A stretch of 64,000 bases of DNA from Paenibacillus sp. Soil787 (GCF_001429545.1 NZ_LMSP01000047.1:171091-235090); one strand, 5' to 3'. Shown: positions 34,040 through 42,337, counted from the stretch's first letter. The notes: generated by a model from the letters alone, not told the origin. A program made the numbers and translations.

Positions 34040-34078
34040 AAGCTACCGAGAGGCCTTTGGTCTTTCGGTATTTTTGTG
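34040..34078 (+). terminator. Rho-independent terminator of efeUOB
   Basis: ACCGAGAGGCC-TTT-GGTCTTTCGGT stem (G.T and one mismatch tolerated) followed by ATTTTTG. Confidence 0.8.
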
Positions 34079-34218
34079 TCTGCAGAAGGGAACACCGTTA
34101 TAATCGAACTTTCCGTTCCTGCAAATTGACTTTCCCAAGCATTTCCTACACAATGATGAAGGAATACGCCCGCATGGGGCTATTTCGATCGTTTGAATGC
34201 AGCGTAAAGGAGACACTT

Positions 34219-35544
34219 ATGAAAACAACTTCACATATGGTTGAGAAAGAAATCGATGACCGCGCGGTACTCGTTAGTCTAGTCACTCAGAAACAGAAGA
34301 AAAATGAATTATTAGCGGAATACTCGCTGCAAGAGTTGGTCAAGTTAGCAGAAACAGCAGGTGTGCTTGTTTTGGAGACATTGACACAAAACAAAGAAAC
34401 TAAGGATTCCAAATGGTTTATTGGTAAAGGGAAAGTTGAAGAGCTCAAAGTTCTATTGGAGGAGCTTGGCGGGAATACGGCTATCTTCGATCAAGAGCTA
34501 TCGGGTGCTCAAGTCCGTAATCTAGAGGCTGCCTTGGATGTGAAGATTATCGACCGCACGCAGTTGATTCTGGATATTTTTGCTCAGCGTGCCAAAACAC
34601 GTGAAGGTATTATTCAGGTTGAGCTGGCGCAGCTCAGCTACCTGCTTCCAAGGCTATCGGGACAAGGTAAGAACTTATCCCGACTTGGTGGCGGTATCGG
34701 GACGAGAGGTCCCGGGGAATCCAAGCTGGAGACCGATCGTCGGCACATTCGCGGCCGTATTGATGAGCTGAAGGCGCAGCTAGAAGAAGTTGTACGCCAT
34801 CGGACTTTGCATCGTGAACGCCGTAAGAAGACCGGTGTGTTTCAAGTTGCTCTTGTAGGTTACACGAATGCAGGGAAATCAACTTTATTGAAACAATTGA
34901 CACAAGCGGACGTCTATATTGAGAATCAGCTGTTTGCAACACTGGATCCTACATCGCGGACGATGGAATTGCCAAGCGGCAAAGAGATTGTTCTAACGGA
35001 CACCGTAGGCTTCATTCAGAATCTGCCGCATGATCTAGTTGCATCGTTCCGTGCTACACTGGAAGAGGCCAATGAGGCCGATTTGATCCTTCATGTCGTA
35101 GACAGCTCAACAGATATGAGAAATGAGCAAATGCGCGTTGTCGCTGAGGTTTTAGAAGAACTGGGTGCACATCAGAAGGAACAGCTGACTATTTTCAATA
35201 AAATAGATCTTTGCTTGCAAGAAGATAGGGAGATGCTTTCGACCGAAGGCGAGTTTCTGAAAATAAGTGCGTACAACCCAGATGATCTGGAACGTCTGCG
35301 AATCGCTATTCAAGAAAAGCTGATGGGTGAGAGTAAAGAGTTCCGCATTCCGGCTGACAAGGGAGACATCATTTCCTTGATGTACCGAATTGGCGATGTC
35401 CTGGAGACGGATGTGGACGGAGAAGATATGCTGTTCAAAGTCCGCGTGAACAAGGATGATTATGTCAAATTGGCCTATCAATTGGTGGCTTATGATCAAC
35501 ATGCTCAGCAAGAGGCTCAAGATATTGAGGGAGAGATTTACTAA
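34219..35544 (+). CDS. hflX: Ribosome-associated GTPase HflX
   Basis: 441 residues. The N-terminal HflX domain ('FIGKGKVEEL', 'NLEAALDVKIIDRTQLILDI', 'GGGIGTRGPGESKLETDRR') is followed by a coiled helix and a GTPase domain with G1 GYTNAGKST, G3 DTVGF and G4 NKID. HflX splits stalled or hibernating 70S ribosomes. ATG 34219 has AAAGGAG at 7 bases; the frame is open upstream to 34057 but that overlaps the efeB terminator. Followed after 2 bases by ynbB, the same order as in B. subtilis. Confidence 0.95.
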   Translation: MKTTSHMVEKEIDDRAVLVSLVTQKQKKNELLAEYSLQELVKLAETAGVLVLETLTQNKETKDSKWFIGKGKVEELKVLLEELGGNTAIFDQELSGAQVRNLEAALDVKIIDRTQLILDIFAQRAKTREGIIQVELAQLSYLLPRLSGQGKNLSRLGGGIGTRGPGESKLETDRRHIRGRIDELKAQLEEVVRHRTLHRERRKKTGVFQVALVGYTNAGKSTLLKQLTQADVYIENQLFATLDPTSRTMELPSGKEIVLTDTVGFIQNLPHDLVASFRATLEEANEADLILHVVDSSTDMRNEQMRVVAEVLEELGAHQKEQLTIFNKIDLCLQEDREMLSTEGEFLKISAYNPDDLERLRIAIQEKLMGESKEFRIPADKGDIISLMYRIGDVLETDVDGEDMLFKVRVNKDDYVKLAYQLVAYDQHAQQEAQDIEGEIY

Positions 35545-35546
35545 TT

Positions 35547-36797
35547 ATGCAATTCGGGGATAAAGTTATGGGATTAATGGAGAGCGCAGAACGTCAAATA
35601 GAGAGCGCTTTTCGCCAGATTGAGAAAACGATTGATCTTAACCAATGGAAAGTGATTAGCGCTTTCCAAAAACATAAGGTAAGCGATTACCACTTTGCTT
35701 CTTCGACAGGCTATGGCTACAATGATCGTGGCAGAGAGGTACTCGATCTTGTCTATGCCGATGCGATGGGGGCAGAAGCAGCACTCGTACGCCCGCATTT
35801 TGTCTCTGGTACGCATACGATAGGCACAGCTTTGTTCGGTGTTCTGCGACCAGGCGAACATCTACTTTACATAACAGGTAAGCCCTATGATACGTTGCAT
35901 AAGGTCATTGGCAAGCCAGGCGATGGCATGGGATCGCTGCAGGACTTTGGCATCGCGTACAGCGAGGTTGCGCTGACAGAGGATGGCGCGCCGGACTGGT
36001 CGGCCATTGCGGCTGCTATTCAGCCGAACACGAAGGTGATCGGCATACAGCGTTCGCGCGGCTACTCGTGGCGGCCTTCGTTCACGGTGGAACAAATCGG
36101 AGAAATGGTCCGATTCGTCAAGGAAGTGAACCCGTCAATTATCGTCTTCGTCGATAATTGCTATGGGGAGTTCACCGAGCTGCAAGAGCCGACGCAGGTT
36201 GGCGTCGATCTCATGGCCGGCTCGCTTATCAAGAACCCCGGCGGCGGTATCGCCCCATCCGGAGGCTACATTGCCGGGCGGCGCGACCTTGTGGAGCTCG
36301 CCGCCTACAGACTGACCGCCCCCGGTATCGGGGGCGAGGTCGGAGCCATGCTCGGCGCTACGCGAGCGATGTTTCAAGGGCTTTTCCTTGCCCCTCACCT
36401 GGTGGGGCAAGCGGTCAAGGGCTCGGTCTTCGCCGCAGCGGTGTTCGAAGAGCTGGGCTTCGAGAGCCATCCGCGCTGGGAGACGCCGCGCACGGATCTG
36501 ATCCAAGCGATCCGCTTCACGTCGGCGGATCACTTGATCACGTTCGTGCAGGGCATCCAGAAGGCGGCTGCCGTGGATTCGCACGTTGTGCCTGAGCCGT
36601 GGGATATGCCCGGCTATGAGCATCCCGTCATTATGGCGGCCGGGACCTTCATCCAAGGCGGCAGTCTGGAACTGTCCGCGGATGCGCCGATTCGTGAGCC
36701 TTATATCGCATATTTACAGGGCGGGCTTACCTACTCACACTGTAAGTTAGGGGTATTAACAGCAATCCAGCATATGGAAGACAAGGGATTGTTATGA
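35547..36797 (+). CDS. ynbB: Methionine gamma-lyase/aluminium-resistance family PLP protein (YnbB)
   Basis: 416-residue PLP-dependent enzyme of the Cys/Met metabolism fold. The PLP lysine is in 'MAGSLIKNPGGGIAPSGGYIAG' and the PLP-binding Asp in 'VFVDNCYGEFTE'. The family is annotated as methionine gamma-lyase-like or aluminium-resistance protein; the true substrate is not established. It starts 2 bases after hflX and precedes glnR, as in Bacillus. The middle (about 35920-36660) is sharply more GC-rich than its ends and neighbours. Confidence 0.9.
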   Translation: MQFGDKVMGLMESAERQIESAFRQIEKTIDLNQWKVISAFQKHKVSDYHFASSTGYGYNDRGREVLDLVYADAMGAEAALVRPHFVSGTHTIGTALFGVLRPGEHLLYITGKPYDTLHKVIGKPGDGMGSLQDFGIAYSEVALTEDGAPDWSAIAAAIQPNTKVIGIQRSRGYSWRPSFTVEQIGEMVRFVKEVNPSIIVFVDNCYGEFTELQEPTQVGVDLMAGSLIKNPGGGIAPSGGYIAGRRDLVELAAYRLTAPGIGGEVGAMLGATRAMFQGLFLAPHLVGQAVKGSVFAAAVFEELGFESHPRWETPRTDLIQAIRFTSADHLITFVQGIQKAAAVDSHVVPEPWDMPGYEHPVIMAAGTFIQGGSLELSADAPIREPYIAYLQGGLTYSHCKLGVLTAIQHMEDKGLL

Positions 36798-36807
36798 AAA
36801 ATAAGAC

Positions 36808-36857
36808 TGTGAACAAACCTAACACTCCTTGACACGTTTTTGTTACAAAGGTACAAT
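36808..36857 (+). promoter_or_regulatory. glnRA promoter with GlnR/TnrA operator
   Basis: TGTGA-ACAAACC-TAACA (36808-36824) matches the GlnR/TnrA consensus TGTNA-N7-TNACA exactly. The promoter follows: TTGACA (36829-36834), 17-base spacer, TACAAT (36852-36857). The operator ends 4 bases before the -35, so GlnR binding should repress glnRA in nitrogen excess. Confidence 0.88.
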
Positions 36858-36892
36858 AGTGGAGAGGTACTTACTGACCAGGAGTGATTAGC

Positions 36893-37303
36893 ATGAGTGA
36901 TGAGATACGTAGAAATATGGCGTTATTCCCAATCGGGATCGTCATGAAGCTGACTGATTTAACCGCTAGACAAATTCGTTACTATGAGCAGCATGAACTT
37001 ATTATTCCAGCTAGAACAGCTGGTAATCAACGTCTGTATTCGTTTAATGATGTAGAACGACTTCTTGAAATTAAAGATTTAATTGAAAAAGGTGTAAACA
37101 TCGCTGGGATCAAGCAGGTTCTTATCCCTGTCGATAAAGATTCAGAAGATGCAACGATTTTGAATGAACACACAGAAGTGAAGCGTAAAGAATTAACCGA
37201 CTCCCAACTGCACAAAATGCTTAAGCAGCAGTTGATTGGCGGAGGAAAACGCCCTGATCAGGTTTCTCTGATTCAAGGTCAGCTTTCCCGATTTTATAAA
37301 TAG
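36893..37303 (+). CDS. glnR: MerR-family nitrogen repressor GlnR
   Basis: 136 residues. The MerR winged-helix domain ('MALFPIGIVMKLTDLTARQIRYYEQHEL', read in parts, then 'RLYSFNDVERLLEIKDLIEKG') is followed by a short C-terminal region that interacts with feedback-inhibited glutamine synthetase in relatives. ATG 36893 has AGGAGTG at 36880-36886; an upstream in-frame GTG overlaps that site. It precedes glnA and its own promoter holds a GlnR box, so autoregulation is expected. Confidence 0.94.
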   Translation: MSDEIRRNMALFPIGIVMKLTDLTARQIRYYEQHELIIPARTAGNQRLYSFNDVERLLEIKDLIEKGVNIAGIKQVLIPVDKDSEDATILNEHTEVKRKELTDSQLHKMLKQQLIGGGKRPDQVSLIQGQLSRFYK

Positions 37304-37343
37304 CAATTCCTAATCGCTTGTAAATTGAGAGGAGACTGCACAC

Positions 37344-38684
37344 GTGAGCTACAACAATAATTTTTCCAAAGAAGACATCTTACGCATTGCCAAAGAAGAA
37401 AATGTTCGGTTCATTCGTTTGCAATTTACAGACTTGATGGGAAGCATCAAGAACGTAGAAATTCCTTACAGCCAACTCGAAAAAGCGCTCGACAACAAAA
37501 TGATGTTCGATGGTTCTTCCATTGAGGGTTATGTGCGTATTGAAGAGTCTGATATGTATTTGTATCCTGATTTGAATACATGGGTTATTTTTCCATGGGT
37601 AACCGAGAGCAAAGTAGCACGTTTAATCTGTGATATCTATATGCCAGATGGCAGACCGTTCGCAGGAGATCCGCGTGCTATCTTGAAAAAAGCTTTGAAA
37701 CAAGCCGAAGAAATGGGCTTTACAGCTATGAACGTAGGTCCAGAACCAGAATTCTTCTTGTTCAAAACAGATGAAAAAGGTAATCCAACAACGGAACTGA
37801 ATGACCAAGGTGGTTATTTCGATTTGGCTCCGATGGATTTGGGCGAAAACTGTCGTCGCGATATCGTGTTGACGCTTGAAGAAATGGGCTTTGAAATCGA
37901 AGCATCCCACCACGAAGTGGCGCCAGGTCAACATGAAATCGACTTTAAATACGCAGATGCGATTAAAGCGGCTGACCAAATTCAAACATTTAAGCTCGTC
38001 GTCAAAACCGTTGCTAGACAGCATGGTCTGCATGCGACATTCATGCCTAAACCTTTGTTCGGCATGAACGGTTCTGGTATGCACTGTCACCAATCGTTAT
38101 TCAAAGGTGATGTGAATGCTTTTTATGAAGAGAACGATAAATTAGGTTTAAGTAATGTGGCTAGACATTATATGGCGGGTGTACTTCGCCATGCTCGTTC
38201 TTTTGCTGCGATTACGAACCCTACTGTTAACTCTTACAAACGTCTCGTACCTGGTTATGAAGCACCTGTATATGTAGCATGGTCGGCAAGTAACCGTAGT
38301 CCGATGATCCGTATTCCAGCATCCCGCGGATTAAGCACTCGCGTTGAAGTTCGTAACCCGGATCCGGCTGCTAATCCTTACTTGGCTCTTGCTGTTATGC
38401 TTGCTGCCGGACTGGATGGCATTAAGAACAAAATGCAGCTTCCTCCTCCTACGGATCGTAACATCTATGTGATGACCGAAGAGGAAAGAGAGAGCGATGG
38501 CATCCCTACTTTGCCATTGAACTTGAAACAAGCGTTGGACGAGCTGCTTCGCAATGATGTGATTTGCGATACGCTTGGCGAGCATGCTCTGGCTCATTTC
38601 TATGAACTTAAAGAAATCGAGTGGGATATGTACCGCACACAAGTTCACCAATGGGAAAGAGATCAATATCTGTCCCTTTATTAA
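37344..38684 (+). CDS. glnA: Type I glutamine synthetase
   Basis: Makes glutamine from glutamate, ammonia and ATP; also feeds GlnR in the feedback-inhibited state. 446 residues, the short GSI-alpha form without the adenylylation loop. Motifs 'MFDGSSIEGYVRIEESDMYLYPD' (latch and DGSS, read in parts), 'NVGPEPEFFLF', 'HHEVAPGQHEIDF', 'GSGMHCHQSL' and 'NPTVNSYKRLVPGYEAPVY' are intact. GTG 37344 has GAGAGGAG at 9 bases. Second gene of glnRA, closed by a terminator. Confidence 0.97.
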   Translation: MSYNNNFSKEDILRIAKEENVRFIRLQFTDLMGSIKNVEIPYSQLEKALDNKMMFDGSSIEGYVRIEESDMYLYPDLNTWVIFPWVTESKVARLICDIYMPDGRPFAGDPRAILKKALKQAEEMGFTAMNVGPEPEFFLFKTDEKGNPTTELNDQGGYFDLAPMDLGENCRRDIVLTLEEMGFEIEASHHEVAPGQHEIDFKYADAIKAADQIQTFKLVVKTVARQHGLHATFMPKPLFGMNGSGMHCHQSLFKGDVNAFYEENDKLGLSNVARHYMAGVLRHARSFAAITNPTVNSYKRLVPGYEAPVYVAWSASNRSPMIRIPASRGLSTRVEVRNPDPAANPYLALAVMLAAGLDGIKNKMQLPPPTDRNIYVMTEEERESDGIPTLPLNLKQALDELLRNDVICDTLGEHALAHFYELKEIEWDMYRTQVHQWERDQYLSLY

Positions 38685-38723
38685 TCGCTTGCCAGTTGAT
38701 ATGAATGCAACAACTAGATACGG

Positions 38724-38769
38724 AAAGCCCGTCAGTCTTCAGGAACGATTCTGAACTGATGGGCTTTTT
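38724..38769 (+). terminator. Rho-independent terminator of glnRA
   Basis: AAAGCCCGTCAGT pairs with ACTGATGGGCTTT with a G.T pair; the loop contains a small TTCAG/CTGAA stem; TTTTT ends at 38769. Confidence 0.9.
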
Positions 38770-38793
38770 CACGCGAAGGAGATCATAAATAGG

Positions 38794-40032
38794 ATGGACA
38801 ACTTTCAAATGAATTTGGAAAAGTACGCTGAACTTGTAGTTAAGGTGGGAGTTAATCTCTGTAAAGGCCAGGATCTGATGATAGAGTCGCCGATAGAATC
38901 CCTAGAATTGACTAGACTTATCGTTAAGAAAGCCTACGAAGCAGGGGCGAATTTTGTCCAAGTTCATTGGCAGGATGATGTGATAACCCGCAGTAGATTT
39001 GAATACGCTCATGATGAAGCTCTTGATTATTACCCAGGGTGGTATACGAGTATGTTGGAACGTTTTGTGGAAAACGGTGGAGCCTTACTAAATATCAAAG
39101 TGCCGGATCCTGATTTGTACGCGGGTATTGATGCAAGCATGATTTCTAGAGCGTCCAAAGCTATGGCTACGGCTAGAGCCAAGTATCAGCACTACGTGAG
39201 AACAAGTAAATTCAGTTGGTGCTTAATCAAAGCGCCTACGGTGGCGTGGGCATCCAAAGTATATGCCGATTTGCCTGAAGAACAGCGGATCGATGCGATG
39301 TGGGAGGCTATCTTCCGGATAAACCGTGTTTATGAAGATGACCCGGTGGCGGCTTGGCGAGTACACATGGATCAATTGAAGCGCGTTCGCAGCGTTTTGA
39401 ATGAGAAGCAATACGAAGCGCTGCAGTATCGAGCGGCAGGAACAGATTTGCGTGTCGAACTGCCGGAGGGTCACATTTGGCTTGGCGGTGATACGGAGAA
39501 CGCAAGTGGAATACGATTCGTAGCGAATATGCCGACCGAGGAAGTTTTCACGATGCCTAAGCGAACGGGAGTTCATGGGACGGTGTCGAGCACCAAGCCA
39601 TTAAATGTGAATGGGGCGCTCGTGGATCGGTTTTCGTTCAAGTTCGAGGACGGGAAAGTTGTGGATTATCAGGCTGAAGTCGGCTATGAGCATCTGGCAA
39701 GGTTACTAGATATGGATGAGGGCGCACGTTATTTGGGAGAAGTTGCTCTCGTACCTTTTGATTCGCCGATCTCTAATCTAGACCGTATTTTCTACAATAC
39801 GGGCATCGATGAGAATGCATCCAGTCATCTGGCCTTAGGAAGCTGCTACCCGATCAATTTGCAAGATGGCGTATCAATTTCAAGTGAAGAGCTGAAAACT
39901 CGAGGTGGGAACACCAGTTTGATTCACGTGGATTTCATGATCGGGACGGCTGATCTTGAGATCGATGGTGTCCTTGGTGATGGTACCGTTGAACCTATTT
40001 TCCGTCGTGGGAATTGGGCGCTTGCTTTTTAG
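38794..40032 (+). CDS. M29 family aminopeptidase (AmpS/aminopeptidase T-like)
   Basis: 412-residue cytoplasmic metallo-aminopeptidase. 'YAELVVKVGVNLCKGQDLMIES' and the metal-ligand regions 'LRVELPEGHIWLGGDTENASG', 'ANMPTEEVFTMPKRTGVHG' and 'LGSCYPINLQDG' followed by 'LIHVDFMIGTADLEIDG' are family features. AAGGAG lies 11 bases before the ATG. It stands alone after the glnA terminator; a long repeat-filled spacer follows, with no clear terminator of its own. Confidence 0.92.
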   Translation: MDNFQMNLEKYAELVVKVGVNLCKGQDLMIESPIESLELTRLIVKKAYEAGANFVQVHWQDDVITRSRFEYAHDEALDYYPGWYTSMLERFVENGGALLNIKVPDPDLYAGIDASMISRASKAMATARAKYQHYVRTSKFSWCLIKAPTVAWASKVYADLPEEQRIDAMWEAIFRINRVYEDDPVAAWRVHMDQLKRVRSVLNEKQYEALQYRAAGTDLRVELPEGHIWLGGDTENASGIRFVANMPTEEVFTMPKRTGVHGTVSSTKPLNVNGALVDRFSFKFEDGKVVDYQAEVGYEHLARLLDMDEGARYLGEVALVPFDSPISNLDRIFYNTGIDENASSHLALGSCYPINLQDGVSISSEELKTRGGNTSLIHVDFMIGTADLEIDGVLGDGTVEPIFRRGNWALAF

Positions 40033-40186
40033 TTGATTATTTAGCTGGAATTTTATCTTATTTTTAAAGGTGGAAATATACCTTTGGGTTTAACAATGGG
40101 ATAGAGAGTAGAAAGTAGAGAGTAGAGAGCAGAGAGTAGGGAGTAGTTGGAAGACGGAAATTGGTATTTGGAATTAGGAGATAGAA
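40033..40186 (+). repeat. Spacer with purine-rich GAGAGTA microsatellite (40103-40147)
   Basis: About six imperfect copies of a 7-9 base GAGAGTAG unit (AGAGAGTAG, AAAGTAGAG, AGTAGAGAGC and so on) fall within 40103-40147. The top strand is almost entirely purine plus T. No gene is seen. Confidence 0.75.
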
Positions 40187-40378
40187 AATAGAAGTCTCTA
40201 GGGACCGTTAATTTGTCCAAAAGTGTGGTGAATTTTAGAATAGAAGTCTTTAAAGGCTTCTATTCCTTGAAATTGAAGCAAACTGGGGCAAATATTATCG
40301 AATAGAAGTCTCTAAAAGCTCCTAATTCCGAAAAATGAGATCTTAAAGACGTAATAGAAGTCTCTAAAGACTCTTATT
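40187..40378 (+). repeat. Cluster of four ~26-bp palindromes (same family as 9.3 and 58.1 kb)
   Basis: Copies at 40187-40213, 40239-40264, 40301-40327 and 40353-40378. Each starts AATAGAAGTC and most end CTTCTATT or CTCTTATT. The second copy is nearly a perfect palindrome centred on TTTAAA. Starts are spaced about 52-62 bases apart. Confidence 0.85.
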
Positions 40379-40572
40379 TGAATCCACAGTTCAGCCTTCT
40401 TGGCTATGACGGGATTAAAGCCTATATCATTTTTGAAAATCCATATTTGGGTCGGTTGGCCCACTATCTTATATGCTTCTCCTTCTGATCCATCACTCCA
40501 TCAAATTTAAGGCTGTTTACATGAGAAAACCTCTACTCTCAGCCATTCAAGGATGAGCAGCCGCGTATAACG
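40379..40572 (+). other. Gene-free spacer, with TATAAC -10-like element at its end
   Basis: No open frame with a ribosome site. TATAAC at 40566-40571 stands where a -10 element would serve the leader-like repeat that begins at 40575; no good -35 is seen 17 bases upstream. Confidence 0.4.
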
Positions 40573-40574
40573 AG

Positions 40575-40665
40575 GAGAGATTTTGGACTACGACCAAAGA
40601 TCCCTATATTAGGTTTTATCGCCAATAAGAAAGCGGTTTTCGGGAACCGAAAACTTATACTTTCT
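40575..40665 (+). ncRNA. Candidate structured RNA: orphan 37-nt leader hairpin plus a second strong hairpin
   Basis: 40575-40611 matches the leader of the acireductone dioxygenase gene (43819-43855, opposite strand), with a compensated stem TTTGG/CCAAA. It is followed by AGAAAG..GTTTTCGG-GAA-CCGAAAAC..CTTTCT (40628-40665), an 8-bp perfect inner stem with an outer 6-bp stem. No coding sequence follows on this strand before lexA on the other strand. Confidence 0.45.
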
Positions 40666-40672
40666 GGTGTGG

Positions 40673-40764
40673 CAAGGATAAACGACACTGTCGTACTTCA
40701 GGGACGAGCGCGTTTGTCAAGGTTGATGCGAAGCAAAAGTATAAAACTTATAAGCTTATCTACT
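40673..40764 (+). repeat. Structured dispersed repeat, copy 2 (~92 nt)
   Basis: Aligns with 22938-23029 over the full length: CAAGGATAAACGAC, then TTCAGGGACGAGCGCGTT, TGTCAAG, a variable middle, TAAAACTT and GCTTATCTACT. The apical hairpin changes from ACGAC-TCC-GTCGT to ACGAC-ACT-GTCGT, so only the loop varies. Again it lies in a convergent gap next to a minus-strand terminator. Confidence 0.8.
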
Positions 40765-40767
40765 CGA

Positions 40768-40800
40768 AAAGAACCGAGGGACGATTGTCCTCTCGGTTCT
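40768..40800 (-). terminator. Terminator of lexA
   Basis: GAACCGAG pairs with CTCGGTTC with an inner AGGAC/GTCC(C) stem; read on the minus strand it is followed by TTTTCG. Confidence 0.8.
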
Positions 40801-40841
40801 CTCTCATTGGTATTGTAGGTAGAATAAGGGCTGTAGAGCGA

Positions 40842-41459
40842 TTACATATCCCGGAACAAACCAATGACACGGCCAAGAATCGTAACATGTTTCAAAAGGA
40901 TAGGCTTCAAAGCCGAGTTCTCCGGTTGAAGACGAATATGATCTTTTTCCTTGTAAAAGCGTTTCACCGTTGCTTCATCATCTTCTGTCATAGCTACAAC
41001 AATGTCTCCGTTATTAGCGGTTTGCTGCTGCTTAACGATGACATAATCGCCATTATGAATACCGGCTTCGATCATACTGTCACCCATGACACTAAGCATG
41101 AACACATTATTATCTCCTACCATGCTGACAGGAAGAGGGAAGTAGTCTTCAATGTTCTCTGTTGCTGTAATAGGTACACCGGCTGTAACTTTACCAACGA
41201 GAGGTACACGAGCTACAGAAACTGCAAAATGCGTTTCAGCACCGTCTAGGCCTAGAATTTCAATAGCGCGAGGCTTAGTAGGATCTCGACGAATCATACC
41301 TTTCTTCTCAAGACGCTCCAAATGCCCATGTACGGTAGAACTAGAAGCTAGTCCAACAGCTTCGCCGATTTCTCTAACGGAAGGTGGATACCCCTTATCT
41401 TTCACTTCATTCTTAATGAATTCCAATATAGCTTGTTGACGCTGCGAAATCTTACTCAA
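40842..41459 (-). CDS. lexA: SOS response repressor LexA
   Basis: 205 residues. An N-terminal winged helix ('PPSVREIGEAVGLASSSTVHGHL') binds operators; the self-cleavage site is A93-G94 (KVTAGVP) and the Ser/Lys dyad is S128 (MGDSM) and K166 (ATVKRF). RecA filaments trigger its cleavage after DNA damage. It is divergent from yneA with three operator-like sites between them, implying autorepression. The start is ATG 41459 with GGAGTGATAAC upstream. Confidence 0.97.
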   Translation of the reverse strand: MSKISQRQQAILEFIKNEVKDKGYPPSVREIGEAVGLASSSTVHGHLERLEKKGMIRRDPTKPRAIEILGLDGAETHFAVSVARVPLVGKVTAGVPITATENIEDYFPLPVSMVGDNNVFMLSVMGDSMIEAGIHNGDYVIVKQQQTANNGDIVVAMTEDDEATVKRFYKEKDHIRLQPENSALKPILLKHVTILGRVIGLFRDM

Positions 41460-41494
41460 TAGTTATCACTCCAATACTGGGAATCATTACCCAA

Positions 41495-41592
41495 AGTATA
41501 ACATAGAACCCGAGTTCGTACAAACATAAGTTCGAGAAAATGATTGACTCAAACATGTGTTCGTGTTAATCTAATAACAGAACAAATGTTTG
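41495..41592. promoter_or_regulatory. Divergent lexA/yneA promoters with three LexA-box-like sites
   Basis: lexA promoter on the minus strand: TTGTAC (41523-41518), 17 bases, TATACT (41500-41495). yneA promoter on the plus strand: TTGACT (41544-41549), 17 bases, TAATCT (41567-41572). Sites related to CGAAC-N4-GTTCG: CAAACATAAGTTCG (41521-41534), CAAACATGTGTTCG (41550-41563, inside the yneA spacer) and AGAACAAATGTTTG (41579-41592). Confidence 0.85.
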
Positions 41593-41606
41593 GGAGATGA
41601 TTATTC

Positions 41607-42014
41607 ATGTATATGGCTTATTCAAACACTAACACAACTCATACACCTCATAGATCCGCTAGCCCATCCAAAGGGATGACTTTTATTCCTAGTCATACAA
41701 AAACGTTTGTTCGCTTCATCCTATTAGCAGTTATTCTTGGTACTGTGTTTTCATTCGGTGCTATGGTTCAAGCCTATGCAGGGGATGGGACAGCAACTAC
41801 AAAGACCCCAGTTTCCGTTACTTCTAGTAACTCTTCTCCGAAAGCTGTCGTTCAAGATCAAGTCGTTATTCAACGCGGAGACACACTTTGGGATATAGCT
41901 TCCACTCACAAAAAAGAAAATGAGAACACTCGTTCCTATATAGATAAATTGAAGACAATCAATCATTTAACCACGAGCTCCCTTAAAGAAGGACAAGTTT
42001 TATTGCTTCCTTAA
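41607..42014 (+). CDS. yneA: SOS-induced cell-division suppressor, YneA-like (LysM protein)
   Basis: 135 residues: basic N-terminal tail, one membrane segment at about 36-56 ('FVRFILLAVILGTVFSFGAMV'), a Ser/Thr linker and a C-terminal LysM domain ('VIQRGDTLWDIASTHKKEN..LKEGQVLLLP'). B. subtilis YneA has the same plan and delays septation during SOS. Its place divergent from lexA, with a LexA-like box in the promoter spacer, supports the assignment. It is longer than B. subtilis YneA, mainly at the N-terminus; ATG 41613 is an alternative start. Confidence 0.85.
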   Translation: MYMAYSNTNTTHTPHRSASPSKGMTFIPSHTKTFVRFILLAVILGTVFSFGAMVQAYAGDGTATTKTPVSVTSSNSSPKAVVQDQVVIQRGDTLWDIASTHKKENENTRSYIDKLKTINHLTTSSLKEGQVLLLP

Positions 42015-42154
42015 TTTCACTATGGTTTCTTGATAGACTTTAAATACGATGAGGCTTGGACATGTTCCTATGCCTCTTTTTGTTGTCTCTTGACATTCCT
42101 TAATAGGGATGGCAAAGTAGTACTCATATTGAATTTTTGACTGGGAGGATTACT

Positions 42155-42337
42155 ATGAGTGACAACATGGAGCAAAATATCGAACGTATTAATGAGCTTG
42201 CTCGCAAAGCGAAAACTGTTGGCTTAACAGATGCGGAAATCGATGAACGCAACGAACTCAGAAAAAAGTATATTGAAGCATTCCGCGGCAATCTTAAAGT
42301 TCAGCTTGATTCCATCAAGTTTACGGACGAAGAGTAA
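42155..42337 (+). CDS. ynzC: DUF896 family protein YnzC
   Basis: A 60-residue soluble helical protein: 'IERINELARKAKTVGLTDAEIDERNELRKKYIEAFRGNLK' is diagnostic of DUF896. ATG 42155 has GGGAGG at 42143-42148. In B. subtilis the order is yneA-yneB-ynzC within the SOS operon; here the recombinase-like yneB is missing and ynzC follows yneA directly after about 140 bases. Function unknown. Confidence 0.9.
   Translation: MSDNMEQNIERINELARKAKTVGLTDAEIDERNELRKKYIEAFRGNLKVQLDSIKFTDEE

Noticed and set aside
36135..36656. Open frames on both strands over ynbB
   Set aside because: Caused by the GC-rich block of ynbB; the PLP-enzyme frame carries all conserved motifs.
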